Origin: an uncultured Sphingomonadaceae bacterium
GTDB taxonomy: Bacteria > Pseudomonadota > Alphaproteobacteria > Sphingomonadales > Sphingomonadaceae
DNA: 64,000 nucleotides
Reading direction: 5' to 3'
Assembly (NCBI GenBank): GCA_947495985.1
Contig: CANMBD010000006.1
Coordinates: 1 to 64,000 of the forward strand
Below are positions 26,602 through 34,872 of this stretch, one piece after another. The position numbers were made by a program, and so were the translations under genes. The notes under the pieces are model-generated. The model did no database searches and was not told where the DNA came from. It saw nothing but the letters and a program-made list of their open reading frames with translations. Numbering within the stretch: the stretch's first letter is position 1; every line of letters begins with the position of its first letter.

Positions 26602-27552
26602 ATGAAATGGTTTGTGCGTTTCGCCATTCTCGCTCTTGTCATCGCAGCGGGGTCTTGGTGGTTGTTGTTGGACGGAAATGCTCCCAGGACCGCTGAAAAT
26701 GGCTTTGAGATTGCTGAATATCGGCAATTGACCAAGGCAGGCACCGGTGACTTGCCCAAAGAGATCAGGATCGAAAGGGTTGGGAGCGATGTCGCACCTG
26801 GCTTTGCCGCGGAAGCTGGTAACTTCGCTGCCGATTATGTAACGACATATACGTCATTTCAGATTGCCTGGCCGGACAGCACCGTTGTTATCGGCGGCGC
26901 GATTGATGCGGAGACTTCGGCTGAAATGGAGCAGTCTGCAGATGATCGCCGATTTGACAACGCGGCTTATGAGCGGGTCAAAACCGCCATGATGATCGCC
27001 GAAAAAATTCTGATTACGCATGAACATCTCGACCATGTCATGGCAGTGACCCGGCATCCTGAGCCAGCCCAGCTGGCACCGCGCCTGCATTTGAATGCGG
27101 CGCAGCTTGCTGGTTTGCCGCAATTTGCAAAAGGCGGAAAACTGCCTTCGGAAATTGAGGGCATAACGACACAGGATTTTGAAAAGGCAACACTGATCGC
27201 GCCCGGTCTTGTTCTCATTCCCACACCGGGCCACACCGCAGGGAGCCGCTCTTTTTTCATCACGCTGGAAAATGGCACGGAATATCTTTTAATTGGCGAT
27301 ATCGTCTGGAAAATGTCCAATATTGAAAATCTCAAAACCCGTCCGCGGCTTTTGCAATATATATTATTCGACCCCAAGGAAGACCGAAGCCGCGTGCTGG
27401 AGCAGGTTCGGGCGCTCCATGATTTGCAGAAATCGAACCCTGAGCTAATCATTTTGCCAAGCCATGATAAAATCTATCTGGACTCGCTGGTGAAAGCTGG
27501 CACATTGCGGGCGAAGTTCAATTTGGAACCCCCTCAAGCCAGCTCGCAATAG
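26602..27552 (+). CDS. Membrane-anchored MBL-fold hydrolase
   Basis: The 316-aa protein has an N-terminal signal anchor (about residues 4-24) and a metallo-beta-lactamase fold with zinc motif HEHLDH near residue 139 and PTPGHTAGS. Further metal ligands are likely in GDIVWKMSN and the C-terminal PSHDK. Substrate unknown. Its ribosome-binding site lies inside a 14-bp hairpin, which suggests post-transcriptional control. It precedes a GST-family gene by 9 bp. Confidence 0.87.
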   Translation: MKWFVRFAILALVIAAGSWWLLLDGNAPRTAENGFEIAEYRQLTKAGTGDLPKEIRIERVGSDVAPGFAAEAGNFAADYVTTYTSFQIAWPDSTVVIGGAIDAETSAEMEQSADDRRFDNAAYERVKTAMMIAEKILITHEHLDHVMAVTRHPEPAQLAPRLHLNAAQLAGLPQFAKGGKLPSEIEGITTQDFEKATLIAPGLVLIPTPGHTAGSRSFFITLENGTEYLLIGDIVWKMSNIENLKTRPRLLQYILFDPKEDRSRVLEQVRALHDLQKSNPELIILPSHDKIYLDSLVKAGTLRAKFNLEPPQASSQ

Positions 27553-27561
27553 GAGCCTATC

Positions 27562-28194
27562 ATGATCACACTGCACCATCTGGAATATAGCCGTTCAACC
27601 CGTATCATCTGGTTACTGGAAGAACTGGGTGTTGAGTATGAAATGGTGCGGCATCAGAGGCATCCCGAAACCATGCGGGCGCAGGCCGATTTGGCCGCTA
27701 TCCATCCGTTGGCCAAGGCGCCGACGGCAATTATTGACGGTCACCTGATGATGGAGTCGGGAGCTATAATTGAGTATATTCTGGAGCAATATAGCGATAG
27801 CAAGCTGGCTCCGGGACCGGGTTCCAAAGACCGGGCCGAATATCTCGAATGGCTTCATTTCGCCGAGGGCACATTGGCCAACCCTGTGATCGTGCAAATG
27901 CTTGCGCCGCGTTTCGGCGGACTGGGCGAGGGCTATGCACCCTTCGTCGAGGGCGAGGTGGTCAAGCTGCTCGACTATGTGGAGCACCATATCGACAATC
28001 GTGAATTTCTGGTCGGCGACGGTTTCACCGGCGCTGATATCAATATCATGTATGTTGTTGAGCTCGCCATGGCGGCGGGTATGCTCGCCAATCGTCCGGC
28101 AACGATGGATTATGGCAAGCGGATGATGGCGCGGGCGGGCTATAAAAAGGCGATTGAACTGGGCGGGCCGGTTGTACCTACGCTTGCCGGTTAG
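27562..28194 (+). CDS. Glutathione S-transferase family protein
   Basis: The 210-aa protein begins MITLHHLEYSRSTRIIWLLE, where the SRSTRI stretch provides Ser/Arg near the glutathione site, then AKAPTAIIDGHLMMESGAI with the cis-Pro and ESGAI glutathione-binding motif. The C-terminal domain has GADINIMYVVELA. It ends by overlapping the DMT transporter start by one base (TAGTG). Confidence 0.92.
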   Translation: MITLHHLEYSRSTRIIWLLEELGVEYEMVRHQRHPETMRAQADLAAIHPLAKAPTAIIDGHLMMESGAIIEYILEQYSDSKLAPGPGSKDRAEYLEWLHFAEGTLANPVIVQMLAPRFGGLGEGYAPFVEGEVVKLLDYVEHHIDNREFLVGDGFTGADINIMYVVELAMAAGMLANRPATMDYGKRMMARAGYKKAIELGGPVVPTLAG

Positions 28195-29096
28195 TGGCTG
28201 CTGCTGACCAGTCGTCGGACCATGTTGGCGGGCGCGTTCTAACCGCTCTTTTGTTGATACTCACGCTTTGTGCCTTTGCCGGTAACAGTCTGCTCAATCG
28301 CGCGGCACTTGCCGACAATACCATAGACTGGGCGAGCTTTACTGCTATCCGCCTTGTATCCGGTGCGATCCTGTTAGGGCTGCTATTTGGCTTCAGTCAT
28401 CGCAGTGCGGTGTTGCCCCGCCGCGATACGCTTGTGCCGGCGGTGGCACTTTTTGTTTATGCGGTCAGTTTCTCCTTTGCCTATGTGTCACTGGATGCGG
28501 CGATTGGCGCATTGATCCTGTTTCCAGCCGGGCAATTGAGCCTGCAGATGATTGGCATGTTTCGCGGTATCTATCCGACCACCATTCAATGGGCAGGGCT
28601 TTTGCTGGCTATCGCCGGGTTGGCCGTCTTTCTGGCCCCGGGCGATACGGCGCCACCACTGGTCGGCGGATTGATCATGGCGCTCGCAGGTATCTCCTGG
28701 GGTTTCTATAGCTGGGCGGGGAAAGGGGCGGCGCGGCCAGCACTCGCAACAGCCCGGAATTTTGTCGGCGCGGCGGTGCTGTGCTTGTTGCTCATTCCCT
28801 TGCTCGGCAGCGGTGAACAGGTCCAGCCAACCGGCATCATATTGGCAATAATCTCGGGCACCGTCACATCGGGGCTGGGTTATATTACCTGGTATGCCGT
28901 CCTGCCGAGATTGTCCGTCAGCACGGCCGCCGCCTCTCAGCTTTCGGTGCCGGCCATTGCCGCGCTAGGCGGAGTATTACTACTTGGCGAAACGCTGACC
29001 ATGCGGTTTTTCATCGGCAGCGCGATGATCTTTGCCGGGATTGGTTTGACGATGTTCAAATGGAACGGGTTCAGGCAGCGCCAGCGGAGTCTCTGA
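28194..29096 (+). CDS. EamA-family (DMT) transporter
   Basis: The 300-aa protein has about ten hydrophobic helices and two EamA repeats, the first with RLVSGAILLGLL and the second with GITWYAVLP-like turns (GLGYITWYAVLPRLS). The DMT superfamily exports metabolites; the substrate is unknown. The start is GTG overlapping the GST stop. The last 26 bp overlap crtZ on the other strand. Confidence 0.88.
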   Translation: MAAADQSSDHVGGRVLTALLLILTLCAFAGNSLLNRAALADNTIDWASFTAIRLVSGAILLGLLFGFSHRSAVLPRRDTLVPAVALFVYAVSFSFAYVSLDAAIGALILFPAGQLSLQMIGMFRGIYPTTIQWAGLLLAIAGLAVFLAPGDTAPPLVGGLIMALAGISWGFYSWAGKGAARPALATARNFVGAAVLCLLLIPLLGSGEQVQPTGIILAIISGTVTSGLGYITWYAVLPRLSVSTAAASQLSVPAIAALGGVLLLGETLTMRFFIGSAMIFAGIGLTMFKWNGFRQRQRSL

Positions 29097-29592
29097 CCAC
29101 CGCTTTTCCAGTCTCGCGTTGTACCTTTAACTCCGCCTTCAACTTCGCTGGGTCACGGGCAAATACAAAACCAAAGCTCACGCCGCCTTCCTTGCCAATG
29201 GTTGCGTGATGCAGCTTATGGGCTTGCACGAGCCGCTTGGCATAGCCGCGTTTCGGGACATATTTAAAGTAGCGCTGATGAACCAGACCATCGTGGATCA
29301 GGGTGTAGATAATGCCATAGAGCAATATTCCGAGCCCAATCCAGGTGCCGGGTTCCCACGCGGAGCTTCCCATGATCATGGGGCTGCCGACGACAAACAT
29401 CGAAATGCTCATCACCGCGCCGACAATGCCATAAAGGTCATTTTTCTCCAGCGCGTTATCATGGGGTTCGTGATGGTCACGGTGCCAGTTCCAGCCGAAA
29501 CCATGCATGATATATTTGTGCGCGCCCCATGCGACAAATTCCATCGCGACGACGGAGGCAAGGACAATAGCGATGATTGCAAAAATGCTCAT
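29071..29592 (-). CDS. crtZ: Beta-carotene 3-hydroxylase
   Basis: This non-heme di-iron membrane enzyme hydroxylates the ionone rings of beta-carotene to zeaxanthin. The 173-aa protein carries all four histidine clusters of the fatty acid hydroxylase superfamily: HKYIMHG, HRDHH, GLVHQR preceded by HD, and HKLHHA, with about four helices between them. This fits the yellow-orange pigmentation of sphingomonads. Other carotenoid genes are not in the window. Confidence 0.96.
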   Translation of the reverse strand: MSIFAIIAIVLASVVAMEFVAWGAHKYIMHGFGWNWHRDHHEPHDNALEKNDLYGIVGAVMSISMFVVGSPMIMGSSAWEPGTWIGLGILLYGIIYTLIHDGLVHQRYFKYVPKRGYAKRLVQAHKLHHATIGKEGGVSFGFVFARDPAKLKAELKVQRETGKAVVRDSAGAA

Positions 29593-29705
29593 CTGTCGAA
29601 GATACGCCTTTCTGATCGGCTTTTGAAGTCACTTCTGACTTGCGCCGACAATTGATCTGGGTAAACGAAGCACCATATTGGAACAGAGGATGGTATAACC
29701 CCCAG

Positions 29706-31136
29706 ATGACCGAAGCAAAAACCCTGTACGAGAAAATTTGGGATGCGCATGTCGTGGACCAGCGCAATGACGGCACGGCGCTGATTTATATCGACCGTCA
29801 TCTGGTGCATGAAGTGACGAGCCCACAGGCTTTTGAGGGGTTGCGGAAGGCGGGACGTAAGGTCCGCCGGCCAGACCTGACGCTGGCTGTTCCCGATCAT
29901 AATCTGCCAACCACGGCGCGTGTTGATGCGAATGGTAACAAGATACCGATTGCCGACCCGCAAAGCGCCGCGCAGCTTGAGGCATTGGAAGCTAATGCGC
30001 CAGCCTTTGGCATCAAATATATCGGCGCCAGCGACAGGGAGCAGGGCATCGTTCATGTGATCGGCCCTGAGCAGGGTTTTACGCTGCCCGGCACGACGTT
30101 GGTTTGCGGTGACAGCCATACGGCGGCTCATGGTGCGCTTGGTGCGCTCGCATTTGGCATCGGAACCAGCGAAGTCGAGCATGTCCTCGCAACCCAGACA
30201 TTGCAGCTATCCCGTTCCAAATCGATGGAAATCCGGGTCGAGGGACTGCTTGGACCCGGTATCAGTCCAAAAGATCTGATTTTGCACATCATTGGCGTGA
30301 TAGGCGCGGCGGGCGGGACCGGTCATGTCATCGAATATCGCGGCGAAGTTTTCGAGCAAATGTCGATCGAAGGCCGGTTGACCGTGTCCAATATGTCGAT
30401 CGAGGCAGGTGCACGCGCCGGGCTCATTGCGCCGGATGAAAAAACCTTTGCCTATTTGAAAGGCCGTCCGATGGCTCCGAAAGGTGCTGACTGGGATGCC
30501 GCCGTCGCCTATTGGAAGACGCTGCGGTCCGATGACGGTGCACGGTTTGATAAAAGCGTTACAATCAACGCTGCCGATGTCGCGCCGACCGTTACCTGGG
30601 GGACCAGTCCCGAAGATGTAATCCCGGTGACCGGTCATGTCCCAGCCCCGGAGAGCTTCACCGATCCGTCGAAACAGGATGCAGCACGCAAGTCGCTGGA
30701 CTATATGGGTCTGGCTTCCGGGCAAGCCCTTAGTGATGTGGCGGTTGAAAATATCTTCATCGGTAGCTGCACCAACAGCCGGATTGAGGATTTGCGTGCC
30801 GCCGCCAAAATACTGGACGGGCGCAAGAAAGCCGAGGGCGTGAAATGGGCGATTGTTGTTCCCGGATCGGGCCTGGTCAAAGCGCAGGCGGAAGCCGAAG
30901 GGCTGGACAAGATTTTCACCGCTTCCGGTTTTGAATGGCGTGAGCCGGGCTGCTCGGCCTGTCTGGGCATGAACCCTGACAAAGTGCCTGCTGGTGAACG
31001 CTGCGCCTCAACGTCCAATCGCAATTTCGTTGGCCGTCAGGGGCCGGGTGCCAGAACCCATCTCATGTCCCCTGCGATGGCCGCTGCGGCAGCGGTTACC
31101 GGGAAACTTACTGATGTTCGTGAACTGATAGGATAA
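29706..31136 (+). CDS. leuC: 3-isopropylmalate dehydratase large subunit
   Basis: LeuCD isomerises 2- to 3-isopropylmalate in leucine synthesis, using a 4Fe-4S cluster. The 476-aa protein has the active-site Cys in FIGSCTNSR, the cluster cysteines in CSACLGMN, and [28 protein letters not shown]. The ATG at 29706 matches family N-termini ([17 protein letters not shown]). It is followed by a 78-aa membrane protein and leuD. Confidence 0.98.
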   Translation: MTEAKTLYEKIWDAHVVDQRNDGTALIYIDRHLVHEVTSPQAFEGLRKAGRKVRRPDLTLAVPDHNLPTTARVDANGNKIPIADPQSAAQLEALEANAPAFGIKYIGASDREQGIVHVIGPEQGFTLPGTTLVCGDSHTAAHGALGALAFGIGTSEVEHVLATQTLQLSRSKSMEIRVEGLLGPGISPKDLILHIIGVIGAAGGTGHVIEYRGEVFEQMSIEGRLTVSNMSIEAGARAGLIAPDEKTFAYLKGRPMAPKGADWDAAVAYWKTLRSDDGARFDKSVTINAADVAPTVTWGTSPEDVIPVTGHVPAPESFTDPSKQDAARKSLDYMGLASGQALSDVAVENIFIGSCTNSRIEDLRAAAKILDGRKKAEGVKWAIVVPGSGLVKAQAEAEGLDKIFTASGFEWREPGCSACLGMNPDKVPAGERCASTSNRNFVGRQGPGARTHLMSPAMAAAAAVTGKLTDVRELIG

Positions 31137-31146
31137 GGTCTTAGAT

Positions 31147-31383
31147 ATGGCAGACGACAAGAAAAAGCCTGAAGATGACGGCAATGAAGAAAAGAAGAGC
31201 AAATGGTCCACTGGCGCCAAAGTGGGGGCTGCTGTCGGTTCGGCGGCTGTGGCTGCGGCTCTGATATATGCGGGCCGGCACAAGATGCGCAAACTGGACG
31301 AGTTTAAGGCCGACAAGCCGAAACCAGGCACACGTTATGAGAACGAACCGGTTGATGATACCGATGAAACGGGTGAAGAATGA
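31147..31383 (+). CDS. Small charged membrane protein between leuC and leuD
   Basis: The 78-aa product has a highly charged N-terminus ([17 protein letters not shown]), one helix at about residues 24-41 ([20 protein letters not shown]) and an acidic tail. The helix is glycine/alanine rich (GxxxG). It starts 10 bp after leuC and overlaps leuD by 4 bp (ATGA), so it is co-translated with leuD. I know of no role for such a protein in leucine synthesis. It probably is expressed, given the tight packing. Confidence 0.8.
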   Translation: MADDKKKPEDDGNEEKKSKWSTGAKVGAAVGSAAVAAALIYAGRHKMRKLDEFKADKPKPGTRYENEPVDDTDETGEE

Positions 31384-31973
31384 AGCCCGTTCGCAAAGTT
31401 GAAGGTCGCGCCATTCCCTTTGGCCGAAAAAATGTCGACACCGATGTCATTATTTCTGCGAAATGGCTGAAAACCATATCGCGTGACGGATTGGGCGAAG
31501 GTGCGTTTGAAGCGGTTCGCGCGCAAGAAGGAAATGTTTTTGATGATCCGGAATATGCCGGGGCGCCGATCCTGATTGCTGGCGATAATTTTGGCTGTGG
31601 ATCCAGCCGCGAACATGCCGCTTGGGCACTTGACGACATGGGTGTGAGGGCGATTATTGCGCCGAGTTTTTCTGATATTTTCTCCAGCAACGCCTTCAAG
31701 AACGGCCTGTTGGCAATCCCGTTACCGCAAGCAGCAATTGATCGCTTGATGGAGGTCGCCAAAACCGATCCCATTACTGTCGACATGGAAAGCATGAGCG
31801 TAACCACACCCTTCCAGGATCGCTTCACATTCGAGATGGATCCTTTCCGGCAGCAATGCCTGATGGACGGACTTGATGAAATAGACCTGACAATGGCAAA
31901 ATCCGATGCCATAGAAGCGCATGAAAAAAGTGTCGATTCTGACCAGTCCTGGCACAAGCCGGTGATGGCGTAG
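31380..31973 (+). CDS. leuD: 3-isopropylmalate dehydratase small subunit
   Basis: LeuD is the swivel-domain partner of LeuC. The 197-aa protein shows [39 protein letters not shown] (the SREH substrate loop), and [20 protein letters not shown]. The ATG overlaps the upstream 78-aa gene (ATGA). Confidence 0.98.
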   Translation: MKPVRKVEGRAIPFGRKNVDTDVIISAKWLKTISRDGLGEGAFEAVRAQEGNVFDDPEYAGAPILIAGDNFGCGSSREHAAWALDDMGVRAIIAPSFSDIFSSNAFKNGLLAIPLPQAAIDRLMEVAKTDPITVDMESMSVTTPFQDRFTFEMDPFRQQCLMDGLDEIDLTMAKSDAIEAHEKSVDSDQSWHKPVMA

Positions 31974-32009
31974 GGCGCTCAAACTAATATCAGGGAAGAG
32001 GAAAATAGT

Positions 32010-33011
32010 ATGAAAGCATTAATGTCCACAAAAGTTGGTGGTCCGGAAAGCCTGGAAATGCTGGATGTTGATGATCCAAGCGCTGGCAAGGGTCAGGTGG
32101 TTATTGATGTAAAGGCTTGCTCGATAAACTATCCCGATGTCCTGATCATCCAGGATATGTATCAGTTTAAACCGCCCCGCCCCTTCGCGCCTGGCGGAGA
32201 AGTATCCGGTGTCATTTCCGAAGTTGGTGAGGGCGTGACTGGTCTGAAGGTGGGCGACAGGGTCGCGTCAACCACCGGCCATGGCGGTCTGGTGGAAAAA
32301 GTCGCTGTCGATCATAACAGCGTGTTCAAAATCCCGGATACCGTCAGTTTCGAAGACGCATCGGCGCTTATCCTTACCTACGGCACATCCATTCACGCAC
32401 TTGTCGATCGCGGTCACATCAAGGAAGGCGATACGCTTTTGGTATTGGGTGCCTCCGGCGGGGTTGGCATTGCGGCCGTTGAACTGGGCAAAGCCTTTGG
32501 CGCGCGTGTGGTTGCGGCGGTATCTTCTGAGGAAAAGGCAGCCTTTGCAAAAGAGGCAGGCGCTGATGAAACGGTAATTTACGAGCGGGCACCTTTTGAC
32601 AAGGACCAGTCGAAAGCACTGGCAGCGCAGTTCAAGGCAGCGGTGGGTCCCAATGGCGCGGATGTCGTTTATGATGCGGTTGGCGGCGATTATAGTGAGC
32701 CAGCGGTCCGGTCCATCGCCTGGGAAGGCCGGTTCCTGGTGGTCGGATTCCCTGCTGGCATCGCCAAATTGCCGCTTAATCTGACTTTGCTCAAATCCTG
32801 CGACGTTTGCGGTGTGTTCTGGGGCGCTTATGCGATGCGTGATCCGGCCGGTAACCGGTCTCATATCAATCGCCTGTTCAAGCTTTGGGGACAGGGGATG
32901 ATTCAACCACGTGTTTCGGAAGTTTTTGAATTTGCCGATGCCGGAAAAGCGATAAAAAAAATGGCCGATCGCGGCGCGATTGGTAAGCTGGTTGTGAAAG
33001 TTTCAGACTAA
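32010..33011 (+). CDS. NADPH:quinone oxidoreductase family protein
   Basis: The 333-aa medium-chain dehydrogenase/reductase has KACSINYPDVLIIQDMYQFKP, the family GGEVSGVI, and the nucleotide-binding LVLGASGGVGIAAVELGKAFGARVV. No zinc-binding Cys/His cluster is present, as expected for quinone oxidoreductases. It reduces quinones or enones with NADPH. AGGAAAATAG precedes the ATG. It may share the leuD transcript (36-bp gap), though it has its own ribosome-binding site. Confidence 0.9.
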   Translation: MKALMSTKVGGPESLEMLDVDDPSAGKGQVVIDVKACSINYPDVLIIQDMYQFKPPRPFAPGGEVSGVISEVGEGVTGLKVGDRVASTTGHGGLVEKVAVDHNSVFKIPDTVSFEDASALILTYGTSIHALVDRGHIKEGDTLLVLGASGGVGIAAVELGKAFGARVVAAVSSEEKAAFAKEAGADETVIYERAPFDKDQSKALAAQFKAAVGPNGADVVYDAVGGDYSEPAVRSIAWEGRFLVVGFPAGIAKLPLNLTLLKSCDVCGVFWGAYAMRDPAGNRSHINRLFKLWGQGMIQPRVSEVFEFADAGKAIKKMADRGAIGKLVVKVSD

Positions 33012-33098
33012 GCGACCCCGGCCTCTTGTCGCTGATGCGGCCAGTGCCTATTTTATCTAGAATGATCCAGAGATGGATAATGCCAGTAAGGGAAGATT

Positions 33099-33425
33099 AT
33101 GACCGGTTTTGAAGATCGCGAAAAAGCATTTGAGACGAAGTTTGCGCGCGATGAGGAAGTGCAATTCAAGATCACGGCCCGGCGCAACCGGTTGCTTGGC
33201 GAATGGGCTGCGGAGAAAATGAACCTGACGGCAGAGGAAACAGACGCTTATGCCAAAGCAGTCGTTCAGGCGGATTTTGAAGAAGCGGGTGACGAAGACG
33301 TCATTCGTAAACTACTGGGCGATCTGACGTCGGCAGGCGTCGATATTGACGATGCCGGTATCCGCACCGTGCTGACCGACAAGATGGTGGAAGCGCGCCG
33401 CCAGTTTATCGAAGAAGCCGAATAG
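33099..33425 (+). CDS. F1-ATPase inhibitor zeta subunit (DUF1476)
   Basis: The 108-aa, fully helical, highly charged protein has the DUF1476 sequence MTGFEDREKAFETKFARDEE and LGEWAAEKMNL. In Paracoccus this family (zeta subunit) inhibits F1-ATPase hydrolysis through its N-terminal region. The gene is conserved in alphaproteobacteria. It is followed within 12 bp by BolA and then a monothiol glutaredoxin, so energy control and Fe-S/redox genes are grouped. Confidence 0.93.
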   Translation: MTGFEDREKAFETKFARDEEVQFKITARRNRLLGEWAAEKMNLTAEETDAYAKAVVQADFEEAGDEDVIRKLLGDLTSAGVDIDDAGIRTVLTDKMVEARRQFIEEAE

Positions 33426-33436
33426 GACGATCTGCA

Positions 33437-33670
33437 ATGCCGATGGCGAGTGACGATATCAAGGCGATGATCCTGGAAGCCTTTCCCGACGCTATTGTCG
33501 AGATTCAGGACCTGGCCGGCGACGGCGATCATTATGCGGCCAAAGTATTGGCTCCAGCATTTGCCGGCATGAACCGGGTTAAACAGCATCAGGCCGTCTA
33601 TGCGGCATTGAAAGGTAAAATGGGCGGAGAGCTGCACGCATTGCAGCTAACCACCGGAGTACCAGAATAA
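33437..33670 (+). CDS. BolA-family protein
   Basis: The 77-aa BolA-like protein has the conserved core GDGDHYAAKVLAPAFAGMNRVKQHQAVYAAL, with the invariant His in RVKQHQ. BolA proteins pair with CGFS monothiol glutaredoxins to form [2Fe-2S]-bridged complexes for iron-sulfur trafficking. That partner is the next gene, 38 bp downstream, which supports joint function. Confidence 0.94.
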   Translation: MPMASDDIKAMILEAFPDAIVEIQDLAGDGDHYAAKVLAPAFAGMNRVKQHQAVYAALKGKMGGELHALQLTTGVPE

Positions 33671-33708
33671 GCGCAGTTTCCGAACGGAATCTGCAAAGGA
33701 GAATGAAG

Positions 33709-34044
33709 ATGAGCGACGCAGTAAATGCAAAAATTGACACGATGGTCACATCCAATGATGTTGTGCTTTTCATGAAAGGCACACCGTTGTTTCCGCAATG
33801 CGGGTTTTCCAGTAAAGCGGTTGCGATCCTTGAGCATCTTGGTGTCGGCTTTGAGTCTGTCGATGTGCTTCAAGACATGGAAGTGCGCCAGGGCATCAAG
33901 GAATTTTCCGACTGGCCAACCATTCCGCAGCTTTATGTCAAAGGCGAATTTATTGGCGGCAGCGATATCATGATGGAAATGTATGAAGCTGGTGAACTGG
34001 GCGAGTTGATGGCCGAGAAAAAGGTCGCGCCTGCAGCCAGCTAG
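33709..34044 (+). CDS. grxD: Monothiol glutaredoxin (Grx4/Grx5 class)
   Basis: The 111-aa protein has the CGFS active site at residues 31-34 (FPQCGFSSKAV), the TVPQ-like WPTIPQLYVKGEFIGGSDI glutathione-binding segment, and no second cysteine of the dithiol class. Grx4 binds a [2Fe-2S] cluster with BolA and transfers it. I set the start at the second ATG (33709) because AAGGAG lies 7 nt upstream; the ATG at 33703 would sit one base from it. Two hairpin terminators follow. Confidence 0.96.
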   Translation: MSDAVNAKIDTMVTSNDVVLFMKGTPLFPQCGFSSKAVAILEHLGVGFESVDVLQDMEVRQGIKEFSDWPTIPQLYVKGEFIGGSDIMMEMYEAGELGELMAEKKVAPAAS

Positions 34045-34060
34045 TCGACATCTGATGGAC

Positions 34061-34080
34061 AATCGCCAACAGGCGATTTT
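34061..34080 (+). terminator. First rho-independent terminator after grxD
   Basis: AATCGCC (34061-34067) and GGCGATT (34072-34078) form a 7-bp stem with an AACA loop, followed by TTTTC. An outer GATG/CATC pair extends it. It lies 16 bp past the grxD stop. Confidence 0.6.
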
Positions 34081-34096
34081 CATCCGTGGAATCAAG

Positions 34097-34130
34097 AACG
34101 GCCCGGATTAGGAGATCCGGGCCGTTTCTA
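34097..34130 (+). terminator. Strong 12-bp terminator hairpin
   Basis: AACGGCCCGGAT (34097-34108) and ATCCGGGCCGTT (34115-34126) form a perfect 12-bp stem with a 6-nt loop, followed by a short T-rich run (TTCTA). It is the principal end point of the zeta-BolA-Grx4 transcript. Confidence 0.8.
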
Positions 34131-34165
34131 TGTGGGTATAGTGGGTTGTTTAAATAATTTAATGA

Positions 34166-34200
34166 GAGGGGACGGCGGAGACCAGTACGCTGTCCCCTTC
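34166..34200 (+). terminator. Third terminator-like hairpin
   Basis: GGGGACGGCG (34168-34177) and CGCTGTCCCC (34188-34197) pair over 10 bp with one G-U, extended by one or two weaker outer pairs, with a 10-nt loop, followed by TTCATTTGTGTTT. It may end a short transcript or act as a backup terminator. Confidence 0.4.
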
Positions 34201-34211
34201 ATTTGTGTTTC

Positions 34212-34238
34212 ATGGGTGTGAAACATAGGAACACCCAT
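34212..34238. repeat. 8-bp inverted repeat
   Basis: ATGGGTGT (34212-34219) and ACACCCAT (34231-34238) form a perfect stem with an 11-nt loop. It has no obvious function. Confidence 0.35.
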
Positions 34239-34396
34239 AACCTTGCACCGGGCGTGCCAGTTCTGAAGCTATGCTATTTTGCAAGCACTTAGATGGTAAA
34301 TGCCGCTTTAACTTTTTGGCTGTTGTAAATTTTCCCGACAAATGAGTCATCGGTTCAGCCATATGACCAGAACAGGGTTCGCCAACCATTCATCGC

Positions 34397-34416
34397 AAAT
34401 GTAAAATTTTACATTT
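34397..34416. promoter_or_regulatory. Perfect 20-bp palindrome upstream of the BlaI-like gene
   Basis: AAATGTAAAATTTTACATTT is perfectly palindromic. It abuts the first TACA-N2-TGTA box and shares its TGTA/TACA words in inverted order, so it may be part of the same operator array. Confidence 0.5.
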
Positions 34417-34446
34417 ACATCTGTAGTCGGAATAACTACAGATGTA
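34416..34446. promoter_or_regulatory. Two BlaI-type operators
   Basis: TACATCTGTA (34416-34425) and TACAGATGTA (34437-34446) both fit the BlaI/MecI core TACA-N2-TGTA. Their centres are 21 bp apart, two helical turns, and the second sits about 58 bp before the ATG. Known BlaI/MecI dimers bind such boxes and autorepress, so this locus is probably autoregulated. Confidence 0.75.
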
Positions 34447-34503
34447 GTCAGTAGCGAATCTTGTCTATCTACATTTGGCAATTTCATTTGGGAGAAATTG
34501 GAT

Positions 34504-34872
34504 ATGGTCGAACGTATCAGTGATGCCGAACATGAGATTATGGAGGTGCTTTGGGAAAAGGCACCGCTAACCGCTACTGAAGTGGCTGACCGAGTTGCCG
34601 ATGCCAAAGGCTGGTCGCTGCAAACCGTCAAAACCCTGCTGTCCCGTCTGGCTACCAAGGCCGTTATCGGTACAGAGCGCGATGGCCGCAGGTTCCAATA
34701 TTCACCACTGGTTGAGCGGGATACTTATCTGGCTGGTGTTTCACGTAAATTTGTTGACCGTCTTTTCGGAGGGAAAGTCACACCGTTGGTTGCCCATTTG
34801 GCTGAGGCTGATGAGCTGAGCGATGACGATATAAGGGAAATCGAAGAGCTTTTGAGGGAGTTGAAGGGATGA
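34504..34872 (+). CDS. BlaI/MecI/CopY-family repressor
   Basis: The 122-aa protein has an N-terminal winged helix (ISDAEHEIMEVLWEKAPLTA, VADRVADAKGWSLQTVKTLL, RLATKAVIGTERDGRRFQYSP) and a C-terminal dimerisation helix. In this family the partner M56 protease causes release of the repressor. The ATG at 34504 has GGGAG 9 nt upstream. Its stop overlaps the BlaR1-like gene by 4 bp (ATGA). Two TACA-N2-TGTA boxes lie just upstream. Targets outside the operon are unknown. Confidence 0.94.
   Translation: MVERISDAEHEIMEVLWEKAPLTATEVADRVADAKGWSLQTVKTLLSRLATKAVIGTERDGRRFQYSPLVERDTYLAGVSRKFVDRLFGGKVTPLVAHLAEADELSDDDIREIEELLRELKG

Larger units (their letters stand above)
34045..34503. other. Gene-free 460-bp interval with terminators, hairpins and operators
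   Basis: No coding region is supported here. In order it holds two terminators after grxD, a third terminator-like hairpin (34166-34200), a fourth hairpin (34212-34238), an unstructured stretch and then BlaI-type operators upstream of the blaI-like gene. A small RNA between the second and third hairpins is possible, but I see no convincing promoter for one. Confidence 0.6.
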
